42,281 nt of DNA, taken from a virus. Positions 6,769-15,059 of the stretch are shown one piece after another; positions within the stretch are counted from its first letter, which is position 1, and each line of letters begins with the position of its first letter. Under the pieces are notes generated by a model. It did not search any database, was not told where the DNA came from, and saw nothing but the letters and a program-made list of their open reading frames with translations. The position numbers and the translations under genes are program-made. The stretch is from positions 1 through 42,281 of the IMG/VR virus record IMGVR_UViG_3300046652_000050; one strand, 5' to 3'.

Positions 6769-8763
6769 ATGGCAGATTCATTCACCGCCAACATAATAGG
6801 CGTTACTGACCTTGTTGAGAGCGAGACGAACAAGCAGCGCGGGCAGGGCAATTTTACCCCTGAAGGGCAGACTGGCGACCGGATAGACGTGCTTGATTTG
6901 CCGATGTCAGACGCGAAGCTATTGAAGCTCCGCGACGAATGGGAAACTCAGTACGCCCCTTACGAGGGCAAGGTAGCCAAACCGATTAGAGACCGCAACC
7001 TGCGGTCTTATTTGGGGCGTAACAGCGACAACACCGTGCCAACCGCTGATGACGTGGTGGCGGCTAACCTCCAGTTCGAGAGTGAGGAAACGTTCCTTCC
7101 GGCTGCAACCGCGCAAGACCCCTCACCTTTCGTATTTGCGGACGACACGCCGGAAGGCAACAAGATTTCAGGCGACGTGCAGACGATGCTCCAGTTCCAC
7201 GCGCAACAGCTCTTGATCCGAAGGAAGATAGCCGTGATGGTGCGGCAATGGTCAATCAACCATCTTGGCGTATTGAAAGCAGGATGGGAAGAAAAGATAA
7301 GCGACGTGAGCATCGAAAACAGGAAGGTACAGGACTTCGTGTTCGACCCCAACGGCTATGTGGACGTGTACGGGGACTTCAGCTCGTGGATGGGCGAGCG
7401 CATTTACGTTACCGCCGAGAAGCTCGTGGAGCTGTTCCCCAAAGCGTCAGCGGACATCATCGTAACCGTGGACGGCAAGATGGGCACGGAAGTCTGCTAC
7501 ACCGAATGGTGGACGGACGATTACACGTTCAGCACGTTCAAGAAGATTGTCCTCGACAAGTCAAAGAACCAGTATTTCAACCACGAGAAGCAGGAAGACC
7601 AGCAGCCAGACCCCTTGACGGGGCAAGTCCAGCCTGTGAAGCGCAACCACTTTGCCTATCCCAAGAAGCCTTATATCTTCCTTTCCGTGTTTTCATTGGG
7701 CGAGCGGCCGCACGACATCACGGGGCTTATCGAGCAGAACATCCCCAACCAAAACAGGATAAACCGGCGGGAGGAGCAGTTGGACGGAGCGTTAGGACAG
7801 GCGGTGAACGGCACGGGGTACTCGGAAAACAACTTCAACCAAGAGACGGCGAAACAAGCTTCGAACGCCTTGAAAGACCAGCGCAAGGGACAGGTGCTTA
7901 TCCCAGCGGGTGGCCCGATAGCGGAAGCGATCGTGAGGCTTCCAGCCCCTGAAGTGAAGGAAGGGTTTTTCAAAGACCTTGATACCACGAAAGCTGACCT
8001 GCGCTCCGCATGGGGGACGCAAGGCATCGCATCGCAGGAAGCCAAGCCGGACGAAACGGCTCGTGGCATGGTGCTGAACCAAGGGCGGGACACCTCACGC
8101 ATAGGCGGCGGCATCGGCGACGTGATTGAGCAGTCCGTGGCTAAGTCGTTATTCGACTGGCTCGTGCAGCTTTATTGCGTGTTTTACGATGAGAAGCATT
8201 TTGGCGCGGTGATGGGTTCTGGCAAGGCTACGGAGTACGTCCAGCTCTCGGCGCAGAGCATAGACCGCCAGCTTATCGTCGGCGTGTCTGAGAATAGCAT
8301 GAAGCCCCGCGACCAGATTAGCGAGATGAACCAAGCGCAGACTGCGTTCCAAGCGGGAGCGATAGGCCCTAAGACTTACCTCGAAGCGATCAACTTCAAG
8401 GACGCTGACGAAGCGGCTGGCGACGGGGCGTTGTACAAGATGAGCATGGAAACGGATGGCGGTAGGAGCTATATCCAAATGAACTTCCCGGAACTCTGGC
8501 AGCAGTTACAAGGCATTCTCCAACAGCAACAGCAGGAGCAGCAGCAAGCCCAGCAGCAGGAATTGCAGCAACAGGCGGCGGCGGGTGGGCAGCAATTGCA
8601 GCAAAAGCAACAAGCTGGCGAGCAGCAATTGGCACAGGGCGCACAGCAGCACCAACAGAAGATAAGCCAAGCTGCGGAAGTCCACGGGCAGAAGGTCGCC
8701 CAAATGAAGGATATCGCAAGCGCAAAGCTCGCAAGCCAGACCAAGGGTGCAACTACAAAATGA
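6769..8763 (+). CDS. Portal protein
   Basis: 664 residues, in the usual size range, placed between terminase and scaffold. The middle has the portal-like run YPKKPYIFLSVF, then an N-x-x-N-x-x-R-R-E-E helix (IPNQNRINRREEQLDG) and many small helices toward the C-terminus. The protein forms the dodecameric ring at the head vertex through which DNA enters and leaves. The last 90 residues are a Gln/Ala-rich low-complexity tail, probably a coiled barrel or flexible crown. Assignment rests on order, size and pattern, not on a hallmark motif. Confidence 0.85.
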   Translation: MADSFTANIIGVTDLVESETNKQRGQGNFTPEGQTGDRIDVLDLPMSDAKLLKLRDEWETQYAPYEGKVAKPIRDRNLRSYLGRNSDNTVPTADDVVAANLQFESEETFLPAATAQDPSPFVFADDTPEGNKISGDVQTMLQFHAQQLLIRRKIAVMVRQWSINHLGVLKAGWEEKISDVSIENRKVQDFVFDPNGYVDVYGDFSSWMGERIYVTAEKLVELFPKASADIIVTVDGKMGTEVCYTEWWTDDYTFSTFKKIVLDKSKNQYFNHEKQEDQQPDPLTGQVQPVKRNHFAYPKKPYIFLSVFSLGERPHDITGLIEQNIPNQNRINRREEQLDGALGQAVNGTGYSENNFNQETAKQASNALKDQRKGQVLIPAGGPIAEAIVRLPAPEVKEGFFKDLDTTKADLRSAWGTQGIASQEAKPDETARGMVLNQGRDTSRIGGGIGDVIEQSVAKSLFDWLVQLYCVFYDEKHFGAVMGSGKATEYVQLSAQSIDRQLIVGVSENSMKPRDQISEMNQAQTAFQAGAIGPKTYLEAINFKDADEAAGDGALYKMSMETDGGRSYIQMNFPELWQQLQGILQQQQQEQQQAQQQELQQQAAAGGQQLQQKQQAGEQQLAQGAQQHQQKISQAAEVHGQKVAQMKDIASAKLASQTKGATTK

Positions 8764-9008
8764 ACGCAAAATCCGAAGCCCTAAAAAATAGGATGTCCCC
8801 AGTTGAACGTGGCACGAGAAAACTTGACAAGTTCTTTAAGGGAATGGGCGGTAAAAGTGAACTGACTCTGTTACAAGAACGGCGAAAAGCGGAAAGCATA
8901 AAGTCAGATACTGGCTATTTTTCCAAGGCTGAAACTGCAAAGCGAGAAGCCGAACATAAGGCGTACAAAGAGAAGGTGAGACTTTCAAGGATAGAGCAGC
9001 CGAAATAA
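8760..9008 (+). CDS. Small basic protein with KSxAL motif
   Basis: 82 residues starting at an ATGA overlap with the portal stop. The N-terminus reads AKSEALKNRM, close to the tags at 6509, 9538 and 10198; the rest is Lys/Glu-rich and predicted helical. Function unknown; a candidate internal head protein together with its relatives. Confidence 0.72.
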   Translation: MNAKSEALKNRMSPVERGTRKLDKFFKGMGGKSELTLLQERRKAESIKSDTGYFSKAETAKREAEHKAYKEKVRLSRIEQPK

Positions 9009-9028
9009 TACACGCTAAAAAGCAAAGG

Positions 9029-9042
9029 TTAATAAATTAACG
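9029..9042 (+). promoter_or_regulatory. Leader motif TTAATAAATTAACG upstream of gene 9055
   Basis: AT-rich block starting 26 bases before the start codon, similar to the blocks before the capsid and decoration genes. It follows AATAATACACGCTAAAAAGC (9005-9024), which has a near copy just after the stop at 17395. It could be a phage late promoter element or a translation signal in place of Shine-Dalgarno. Confidence 0.4.
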
Positions 9043-9054
9043 CAAAATATAAAT

Positions 9055-9414
9055 ATGGCTGAACACTCAAAAAAAGAACGTGAACGCTATAATGAGCATC
9101 GCAAAAGGACAAGCGAAGCATTGGGTTTGGACAAGAATAAGTACAATGCTTTGCGGAGGGTTGGACAGAGCTTAAATCGCGCAGATACGAATTATGCAAA
9201 TGGCAGGGAAAATTATCCGCACGGGAAGGAGTATGGCGAAAAAGAATATAAGCACGATGTCAATTCTTCATTCGCAAAAACGAAGGCATTACGGAAAAAA
9301 ATGAAGGATTTGCATTTCTACCATCAAAGCGACCCGCGCGGCGCATCGCTTTATGTCGGAAAGAAAAGGTTGAAGCAAGATAATTACAATAGCGAGGGAC
9401 ACGTGGTTTATTAA
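9055..9414 (+). CDS. Small basic head-module protein
   Basis: 119 residues, rich in Lys, Arg, His, Tyr and Asn; very polar, no hydrophobic core of note, no membrane segment. It carries TSEALGLDKNK near residue 20, loosely like the KSxAL tag of its neighbours. It lies in the run of small genes between portal and scaffold. Probably DNA-associated or internal to the head; this is inference. Confidence 0.7.
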   Translation: MAEHSKKERERYNEHRKRTSEALGLDKNKYNALRRVGQSLNRADTNYANGRENYPHGKEYGEKEYKHDVNSSFAKTKALRKKMKDLHFYHQSDPRGASLYVGKKRLKQDNYNSEGHVVY

Positions 9415-9421
9415 CACTAAC

Positions 9422-9535
9422 ATGGCACAAGCAGGAAAAAACGGCAACAGGAACGGCGAAGCAAAGCCCGTAGCGGCGACCCCGCCGGAGCAAAGGACGC
9501 AGGAGCAAAAAGTATCCTACGGGCAGGAAACATAA
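9422..9535 (+). CDS. 37-residue disordered peptide
   Basis: Short open frame from ATG 9422, seven bases after the previous stop and two bases before the next start. The product is rich in Gly, Asn, Gln, Glu and Pro and looks fully disordered. The exact fit between two genes supports coding, but the short length makes this uncertain. Confidence 0.45.
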   Translation: MAQAGKNGNRNGEAKPVAATPPEQRTQEQKVSYGQET

Positions 9536-9537
9536 CC

Positions 9538-9738
9538 ATGGCAAAAGACACAAAATCGAAAGCGTTAGAAGGGAAGAAAACATATAACGTAACTCGTTAT
9601 TATAGTCCTGATAGTAATAAGAAAAGTAGAATTATGAAAAAGGGGCTTTCTTTAGAGGATGCACAAAAAAATGCCAATGAACATGGGGCAGAACATTCAA
9701 AAGGAAAGTATTTTCATGGCTATAACGAGGAACGATAA
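9538..9738 (+). CDS. Small basic protein with KSxAL motif
   Basis: 66 residues. The N-terminus has TKSKALEGKK, the clearest version of the shared tag. The remainder (LEDAQKNANEHG and a Lys/His-rich end) looks like a small globular or helical unit. It sits with its relatives between portal and scaffold. Function unknown. Confidence 0.72.
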   Translation: MAKDTKSKALEGKKTYNVTRYYSPDSNKKSRIMKKGLSLEDAQKNANEHGAEHSKGKYFHGYNEER

Positions 9739-9744
9739 AATAAC

Positions 9745-10170
9745 ATGACCAAACTAGAAAAACTGCTCATCGGTGCGGGCATAGTCATCTTGTGCATTGC
9801 TTCATTCATCGGCGGGCAGGTGTTGAACGTGAAAGCACCAACATTCGGCAACGCTTACGGCTTGTACACGCCGACGTACAACGACACCTATTTCGCTTCA
9901 ACGAGCGCATCCACGAGCGTCGGTACGTTGATTGACGCTTTCCCCGGACTGCTCCACACTATCTCGATTGAAACCCCGCTTACGGGTTCGATTATCGCCA
10001 TCTATGATACGAATTCAAGCACCGTACAAGTCGGTACAACTACATTGATAGCGAAGTTCACGATTACTACGTCTTCCCCATTCAGCGTAATTCTCGATAC
10101 GTCCTTTGCGAACGGCTTGGTAGTCGACCAGACTGCGGCGACCTCAACCATGACGTTCAGCTGGAAATAA
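9745..10170 (+). CDS. Protein with N-terminal signal anchor and beta-rich domain
   Basis: 141 residues. Residues 6-27 (LLIGAGIVILCIASFIGGQ) form a membrane segment or signal peptide. The rest is Thr/Ser-rich and beta-prone, like small head-decoration or fibre domains, with LTGSIIAIYDTN and FSVILDTSFANGLVV strands. A signal-bearing protein in the middle of the head genes is unusual. It could be a membrane protein displayed during infection or a virion protein with a hydrophobic anchor. Confidence 0.72.
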   Translation: MTKLEKLLIGAGIVILCIASFIGGQVLNVKAPTFGNAYGLYTPTYNDTYFASTSASTSVGTLIDAFPGLLHTISIETPLTGSIIAIYDTNSSTVQVGTTTLIAKFTITTSSPFSVILDTSFANGLVVDQTAATSTMTFSWK

Positions 10171-10197
10171 TGCGAAAGGTCGTGAAGTACTACTAAA

Positions 10198-10329
10198 ATG
10201 GACAAAACTTGTAAATCAAAAGCCCTCCGCGCGAAATTGGAGGATAAGAAGAAAAAGCATGGAACGAAAAAAGGTAAAGAAGAAGTTGACGAAAAAGAAA
10301 CCAAAGACGGTGAGAAGGAAGAAGAGTAA
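10198..10329 (+). CDS. 43-residue charged peptide with KSxAL motif
   Basis: Starts at ATG 10198 and encodes CKSKALRAKLEDKKKK followed by alternating Lys and Glu. The tag matches the N-termini at 6509, 8760 and 9538. The tail would be a highly charged helix. Seen directly; the role of the tag is hypothetical. Confidence 0.6.
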   Translation: MDKTCKSKALRAKLEDKKKKHGTKKGKEEVDEKETKDGEKEEE

Positions 10330-10360
10330 CGAGGTCGAAAAACTATTAACCACACCAAAC

Positions 10361-10555
10361 ATGATTGTAAAAGCATTGATTACTTATACTGACGGTTCAG
10401 AAGCATTGTTTACGGGCAAATCAGCAACCCCTGAGGTTCCGGCAGTTCCGGCACAGCCAGCCGAAGCATTGGATTTGAGCACCATCCCGCTGTTGTCGCC
10501 AGCGGAACAGGGATTAGAAGGTGGCAGCACCGCAAGCCCTGACGCGGTTATCTAG
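10361..10555 (+). CDS. Small hypothetical protein
   Basis: 64 residues from ATG 10361: a short beta-like start (MIVKALITYTDGSEALF) then a Pro/Ala-rich linker and an acidic end. An upstream extension in the same frame (to 10259) overlaps the gene before and is a Lys-rich shadow, so I place the start here. It may be a head-fibre or minor capsid-associated protein; no family recognised. Confidence 0.6.
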   Translation: MIVKALITYTDGSEALFTGKSATPEVPAVPAQPAEALDLSTIPLLSPAEQGLEGGSTASPDAVI

Positions 10556-10650
10556 TAGCGTTCCATGAGTTGTAAGGCATCTCACCAAAAGCCTGTACTT
10601 AAAAAACCGCTTGCGAAAGCGTAATAACATCCTGTAAAGGATTACACAAT

Positions 10651-11385
10651 ATGAGCGAAGTCGAAGATTTCCTGAAAGATACCAAGCAGTCTGATGAGAG
10701 CGTTTTGGACAGGGACATCGCAACCGAAGCCACGCCTGAAAAGGTTGAGGACAAGGTGGATGATGAGCAGTCCAAGAACCGCGCGTACCGCCGCATGGAG
10801 TCAAAATACCAGCGCGAGCGCGAAGCGGGGATAGCGATGGCTGAACGCATCAAAGTTTTGTCCGAAGTCGGCAAGTTCCGCGAGGATGTGGGCGATGATT
10901 CCCTAAAGGAAGTCGAAGCCATCTTCGGTACGGACACGGCAGAGAAGCTCGCGGCTACCAACATCTTGAAAAAGGCGTTGAGCGGCATGGGCGAGAAGGC
11001 GAAACAAGCGGCGTTAGAAGCATTGGATTCACGGCAGACCGGCGAAACAAAAGCGCAGAGGGAAGCCGAGGACGAGATAGACGCAGGTATTGAGGAAGCG
11101 GAGGATGAAACGGGATTGGACTTGTCCGAAGGCAGCGCAGACCGTCAGGGATTTTTAACCCTTGTCGAGCGTCTTGCAAAGAAGGACAGGGACGGCAACA
11201 TTGTTGAATATCCTGATTTCGCCACCGCAGCCGAAGTGTACCAACAACGCAAGGAACGCCCATCGTCATCGAGGGCACGGGAACTCGCTTCTCGCTCAAT
11301 GACACGTTCTGGCGAATCCCAACCGTCCAAGCTCGAACAGACCGCGCAGGAACGGTATCTCCAAGAGAACGGCTTGATATTCTAA
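10651..11385 (+). CDS. Scaffold-like protein
   Basis: 244 residues, acidic, rich in Glu, Asp, Lys and Arg, with long helices and no hydrophobic core, directly before the major capsid gene. These are the marks of phage scaffold proteins, which nucleate the prohead and leave before DNA fills it. There is no protease motif. The 95-base leader (10556-10650) has a small hairpin CGCTTGCGAAAGCG. Assigned by position and composition. Confidence 0.72.
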   Translation: MSEVEDFLKDTKQSDESVLDRDIATEATPEKVEDKVDDEQSKNRAYRRMESKYQREREAGIAMAERIKVLSEVGKFREDVGDDSLKEVEAIFGTDTAEKLAATNILKKALSGMGEKAKQAALEALDSRQTGETKAQREAEDEIDAGIEEAEDETGLDLSEGSADRQGFLTLVERLAKKDRDGNIVEYPDFATAAEVYQQRKERPSSSRARELASRSMTRSGESQPSKLEQTAQERYLQENGLIF

Positions 11386-11391
11386 ATCGGT

Positions 11392-11406
11392 AAATAAACT
11401 AAACAC
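11392..11406 (+). promoter_or_regulatory. Leader motif AAATAAACTAAACAC before capsid gene
   Basis: Begins 23 bases before the capsid ATG. Near-identical blocks stand 23-25 bases before the next two genes. No Shine-Dalgarno site is present, so this may be the late promoter minus-10-type element or the ribosome signal. Confidence 0.5.
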
Positions 11407-11414
11407 TTTACGAA

Positions 11415-12458
11415 ATGTCTCAACCAACACCGGGCGTAAACGTGACGAACACGACGAACCAGTATCTGGCTCCTCGCTGGGTCGACATCGTTTTGCGCGA
11501 CAATTATTTCTTCGGTAAAGTGATGCAGAAGACCAAAAAGTGGGAGGGCAGCCAAATGCTTTTCCCCTTAAAGTACCAGAAGGGCGTACAGACAGTAGCC
11601 TTCAATGGGTATGACCTTCTCCCCATCACGCAGCAGCCCGTATCGGTCAATATGACGTTCTACCCGACATTCACGGCGACGAACGTTTCCTTGGCTGGCA
11701 CGGACTTGTCAATCAACAACACTTCCATGCAGACGCTCAAACTGATGAGCGTGATGATGGAATCGCGCGCGCAGGACGCGGCTGACGACATCGGCAACTT
11801 CCTGCAGGGCGACGGCACGAGCTTTGGCTCGAAAGCACCGTCAGGCCTCGCAAACACTGTCGACAACGGCACGACTGCCGCGACCTACGGCGGTTTGACC
11901 CGCGCTACCTATTCGGGTTTGAATTCCACGCTTACGGCTTCCACGAACAATGCTATTTCGCTCGTGCAGGTTCGGACGCTGTGGAATAACATCGCGGATG
12001 GCGGCGTTATCCCGAACTTCATCCTTACGGACTACACCACATGGGCGTATTTCGAGCAACTCCAGACCCCGTTCCAGAAGAACAACATGGACTTCAACGC
12101 CAGCGACCGGCAGGTTTCACAGGTATCCGGCTATTCGGATATGCGGTGGGACGGCATGATTGTTTCCCGCGATAAGAAAGTTACCACGGGTAACTTCTAT
12201 ATGTTGAACCTCGATGTCTTTAATTGGTATTCTTTGAAGTGGTGGAAGGGCGAGCGCGTGTCCCCGAAAGCGAAGGACATCAACGGCAATGTGTACGATG
12301 ACAAAATGTACGCGCCGGGCGATGCGTTCACATGGACGGGCATGGTTGAGGCTTACAACCAAGGTACGGTCAACGGCTTCATGATTCTCGGTGGACAGCT
12401 TATCTGCGTAGCTCCATTTCGTCAGGGAGTCCTTACTGGCATTTCAGCCGCTGCATAG
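11415..12458 (+). CDS. Major capsid protein
   Basis: 347 residues, in the right place (after scaffold) and size for an HK97-fold capsid protein. Features include an N-arm, a long helix with many small residues (LMSVMMESRAQDAADDIGNFLQG, the spine-helix region), Asn/Thr-rich loops, and a C-terminal half with paired beta strands (DMRWDGMIVSRDK, FYMLNLDVFNWYS). It would form the icosahedral shell. There is no separate protease gene near, so the scaffold probably leaves intact. Neighbouring genes carry the same leader motif, suggesting matched high expression. Confidence 0.85.
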   Translation: MSQPTPGVNVTNTTNQYLAPRWVDIVLRDNYFFGKVMQKTKKWEGSQMLFPLKYQKGVQTVAFNGYDLLPITQQPVSVNMTFYPTFTATNVSLAGTDLSINNTSMQTLKLMSVMMESRAQDAADDIGNFLQGDGTSFGSKAPSGLANTVDNGTTAATYGGLTRATYSGLNSTLTASTNNAISLVQVRTLWNNIADGGVIPNFILTDYTTWAYFEQLQTPFQKNNMDFNASDRQVSQVSGYSDMRWDGMIVSRDKKVTTGNFYMLNLDVFNWYSLKWWKGERVSPKAKDINGNVYDDKMYAPGDAFTWTGMVEAYNQGTVNGFMILGGQLICVAPFRQGVLTGISAAA

Positions 12459-12469
12459 TCGTTGCAGTG

Positions 12470-12484
12470 AAATAAACTAATCAC
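12470..12484 (+). promoter_or_regulatory. Leader motif AAATAAACTAATCAC
   Basis: Starts 25 bases before the ATG of gene 12495, and is identical over 15 bases to the block at 12944. See the capsid leader for interpretation. Confidence 0.5.
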
Positions 12485-12494
12485 TCACACTATC

Positions 12495-12938
12495 ATGGCT
12501 GTACAAATGGAAAATTATATCGGCGGTCTTTTGGAAGATGGCTTCCGAACGAAACTGCCGCTGGTGCAGGGGCATCGGCTTCCAGCAACGGTAACCACGG
12601 GCGGGACACTCACCGCAGCGCAGGTTGCCACGGGTTATATCGTTTCCGTGCATGGCGCAGTGGCGGCGATGACGCTTACGCTTCCGACCGGCACGCTTCT
12701 CGGAGCCGCGCTCGGCGCGGAACAGGGAACAACGTTCGAATTGTATGTAGACAACACGCTTGCGACGGGAGGCATCATCACGATGGCGGTCGCATCGAAC
12801 GGAGTTCTTACGGACGCGGCGAACACGACCGCAGCGAGTTTCGGGCAGTTGACGGTGGCTACGGGCGCGACGGGACTTGGGCGTTTCACGCTCATGTTCT
12901 CCAGCTCGACGGCGTACGCTTTCACCCGAACTGCTTAA
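12495..12938 (+). CDS. Head decoration-like protein
   Basis: 147 residues, Ala/Thr/Gly-rich, almost all beta, little charge. It starts with a short helix (MENYIGGLLEDGF) and continues as strands typical of capsid decoration or head-fibre proteins. The position directly after the capsid gene, with the same leader motif, fits a protein made in similar amounts. No specific family recognised. Confidence 0.65.
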   Translation: MAVQMENYIGGLLEDGFRTKLPLVQGHRLPATVTTGGTLTAAQVATGYIVSVHGAVAAMTLTLPTGTLLGAALGAEQGTTFELYVDNTLATGGIITMAVASNGVLTDAANTTAASFGQLTVATGATGLGRFTLMFSSSTAYAFTRTA

Positions 12939-12943
12939 AGGTC

Positions 12944-12958
12944 AAATAAACTAATCAC
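12944..12958 (+). promoter_or_regulatory. Leader motif AAATAAACTAATCAC (second exact copy)
   Basis: Starts 23 bases before the ATG of gene 12967. Same 15 bases as at 12470. Confidence 0.5.
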
Positions 12959-12966
12959 ATAAAAAA

Positions 12967-13731
12967 ATGTCTCAAATTACAGGACGGGCAAATAACGGGC
13001 CATTGGCTATCGTTGCGGGAACGAACTTCCAGCAGACGACCGACGCGAATCTCGCGACCCTCGTAGGTACTCGGTGGGACTTGGCGGACGGCCGCGAGGT
13101 CATCCTCGTCAGCACCACTTCAGCAACGAACGTCACGGCTGGTTATCTCATGCAGGATGCGGTTGTCGTCGCGGGTAACTCGAACCTCACGGTTACGGCT
13201 TACACGACTGGCGCGAACCTCTTGCCGACGGTAACGGTAACGAACGGCGCAACTGCGGTAACTGCGAACCAGTATCAAGGCGGATTCGTCGTATGCAACG
13301 ATGCTTCGGGCGCGGCAATCGGCCGGACACTCCGTATCGCTTCGCATCCGGCGGCTGCGAATGCGGTTGCGTTGGTTATCACGCTGGAGGATGCTTCAGA
13401 TGAAGCCATCACGACGAGCACGAAAGTCACTATGGTTCCGCAGCATGGCGCGGGTGTCATCGTGCAGCCGACTTCACCGACGAACGTCTGTGCGGGTCTC
13501 GGTTTGTACAATATCGCGGCATCGAGCTATGGCTTCCTTCTTGCGAAGGGCTTGGGTTCGGCGTTGAGCGACGCGACTGTGGCTACGGTTGGTATGGCTA
13601 TCGGTCCTTCAACGACCACGGCTGGCACGGTTACGAAAGCCCTCACTACCACGTCTGGCGGTATGATTATCGGCCAAGCTGGGTATACGGCGGTTTCGGC
13701 AAAGGCGTATCAGGTTTTCCTGAATCTCTAG
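12967..13731 (+). CDS. Second decoration-like head protein
   Basis: 254 residues, Thr/Ala/Val-rich and beta-prone, beginning NNGPLAIVAGTNFQ and continuing with DUF2190-like alternation of strands and small turns. Such proteins cap capsid joints in many phages. It ends just before a strong hairpin, marking the end of the capsid block. Family call is tentative. Confidence 0.65.
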   Translation: MSQITGRANNGPLAIVAGTNFQQTTDANLATLVGTRWDLADGREVILVSTTSATNVTAGYLMQDAVVVAGNSNLTVTAYTTGANLLPTVTVTNGATAVTANQYQGGFVVCNDASGAAIGRTLRIASHPAAANAVALVITLEDASDEAITTSTKVTMVPQHGAGVIVQPTSPTNVCAGLGLYNIAASSYGFLLAKGLGSALSDATVATVGMAIGPSTTTAGTVTKALTTTSGGMIIGQAGYTAVSAKAYQVFLNL

Positions 13732-13740
13732 TTTTTCGTC

Positions 13741-13768
13741 GGGGGACGGCTCATCGAACCCGTCCCCC
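13741..13768 (+). terminator. Strong hairpin after the capsid block
   Basis: Perfect 9-bp arms GGGGGACGG/CCGTCCCCC with a 10-base loop, starting 10 bases after the stop codon. There is no long T-run behind it, so it may be a weak terminator or an RNA-stability end for the abundant capsid transcripts. Confidence 0.55.
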
Positions 13769-13774
13769 TTGGGC

Positions 13775-13788
13775 AAATAAATTAACCC
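13775..13788 (+). promoter_or_regulatory. Leader motif AAATAAATTAACCC
   Basis: Variant of the capsid leader block, directly after the hairpin and 45 bases before ATG 13820. Its placement behind a terminator-like hairpin fits a promoter better than a ribosome site. Confidence 0.4.
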
Positions 13789-13819
13789 TGTGAAGGGAAT
13801 ATAAAATCTTGTAAAAGAT

Positions 13820-14341
13820 ATGGAACAGAAAAAAGACGTTATGGAGCGCGTCAAGATGCTCCCAGAGAATTTCGACGGTGTGGTCAGGTTTACGAATTGG
13901 AGCGATGAGGATTTCACGGGTCGGTGGAACAGCAAGGACTACTTGTTCAAGGCGAACACTACATCCCCGATTTCGACCATCATGCCGGAATTCACCCCGC
14001 TTGAATTGCTGAACGTGTGCAAGAAGTTCGCAAAGGACTTGGCGGTGCGTGAATGGGGCAAGACCCAGTGGATGAAAGATGCTTTGAAGCGCGAGCGGAA
14101 CGTGGATGGCTCGCCCCGTGGCTATGGCATGAGCGGCGCGGCGACCTACTCGGACGACCAGCTCGCCCCGATGATCCAAAAAGGATTGTACGTTTACACT
14201 ACTGCTTCCGCTAAAATCACAGATGCGCCTAAACAGGACATCCAAGAGAAACTCCACCGCGATGACGATGGCAAAGTGGTAACGAAAGCGGTGAAACATA
14301 ATGCGTCCATGAAGGAATTGGCTAACTCATTCGATGCCTAA
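13820..14341 (+). CDS. Hypothetical head-module protein
   Basis: 173 residues. The first half has a beta-like region (VVRFTNWSDEDFTGRW, YLFKANTT); the second half is helical and basic. The location between decoration and tail genes suggests a head-completion or connector role. The stop overlaps the next start by one base (TAATG). No family recognised. Confidence 0.7.
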   Translation: MEQKKDVMERVKMLPENFDGVVRFTNWSDEDFTGRWNSKDYLFKANTTSPISTIMPEFTPLELLNVCKKFAKDLAVREWGKTQWMKDALKRERNVDGSPRGYGMSGAATYSDDQLAPMIQKGLYVYTTASAKITDAPKQDIQEKLHRDDDGKVVTKAVKHNASMKELANSFDA

Positions 14342-15054
14342 TGCTCAAGTTACTTTCCAAGGCAGAAATTGCGACTTCCAAGGCAAAGGACAGGGCGTTG
14401 GAGGTGCGCGAAGGCATGAAACTCTCCGGCAGGGTTGATTCCCTAAGAGAACTGGCCGCCGGCGAGCAAGAGAAGCTCGAAAAGTACCGTACGGCTACCC
14501 TGTCCGCTATGCAAGCTGAAGTCGCGGAGATTGAAAAGAAAAAAGAAGCGGCGCAAGCGAATCTTGAGGCCGTCGAGGAGCAACTCAAGTCCACTCTTTC
14601 TAAGACTGAGCAAAAAGCCCTTGACGACCTCAGGAAATCGCTTGAAAAGAGGGAAAAGGATTTGAAGGAATCAGCCTTCCAAGCCGACCTGCGGTGGATA
14701 GAGGTGGAATCGACGCTCAAAGACGCTGAAAACTCCTTAGAAGCGCAGAAAACGAAGGAGGAACAGGCATCCAAAGCTCAAATCGAGGCGGAGAACCTCG
14801 AAACGACGGCAAAAAGGACGCTTGAACGGGCAAACAACAGGGAGGCAAGGGCTGTCCAGTTTGAAAAATCAAAAATAGAGGAACTTTCCCTGCGCGAGGG
14901 AAATATAGTATCAAAAGAACAGTCGGTCAAAGTGCATGAGGAACTTAATTTACAAACTATGAAGTCATTGGAGCGCGAGAAGTTACAGGTCGCGGACATG
15001 CGCCAAACTTTAGAGAGGGCGATGCAGAGAATTCGGCAAAATAGGTTGGCATAA
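14341..15054 (+). CDS. Long coiled-coil protein
   Basis: 237 residues, almost entirely Lys/Glu/Ala/Leu heptads from about residue 35 to 230, with no globular domain or membrane segment. It would form a rod, perhaps part of the head-tail junction, an internal core or a whisker. It is translationally coupled to the gene before. Coiled coils carry little family signal, so I give no name. Confidence 0.72.
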   Translation: MLKLLSKAEIATSKAKDRALEVREGMKLSGRVDSLRELAAGEQEKLEKYRTATLSAMQAEVAEIEKKKEAAQANLEAVEEQLKSTLSKTEQKALDDLRKSLEKREKDLKESAFQADLRWIEVESTLKDAENSLEAQKTKEEQASKAQIEAENLETTAKRTLERANNREARAVQFEKSKIEELSLREGNIVSKEQSVKVHEELNLQTMKSLEREKLQVADMRQTLERAMQRIRQNRLA

Positions 15055-15059
15055 CAAAA

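Noticed and set aside
7248-7952. Long plus-strand frame inside the portal gene
   Set aside because: Arg/Gly/Pro-rich product with no domain, wholly inside the portal gene in another frame; a composition shadow.
8469-8769. Cys- and Leu-rich minus-strand frames
   Set aside because: They are antisense readings of the CAG-rich Gln tail of the portal gene.
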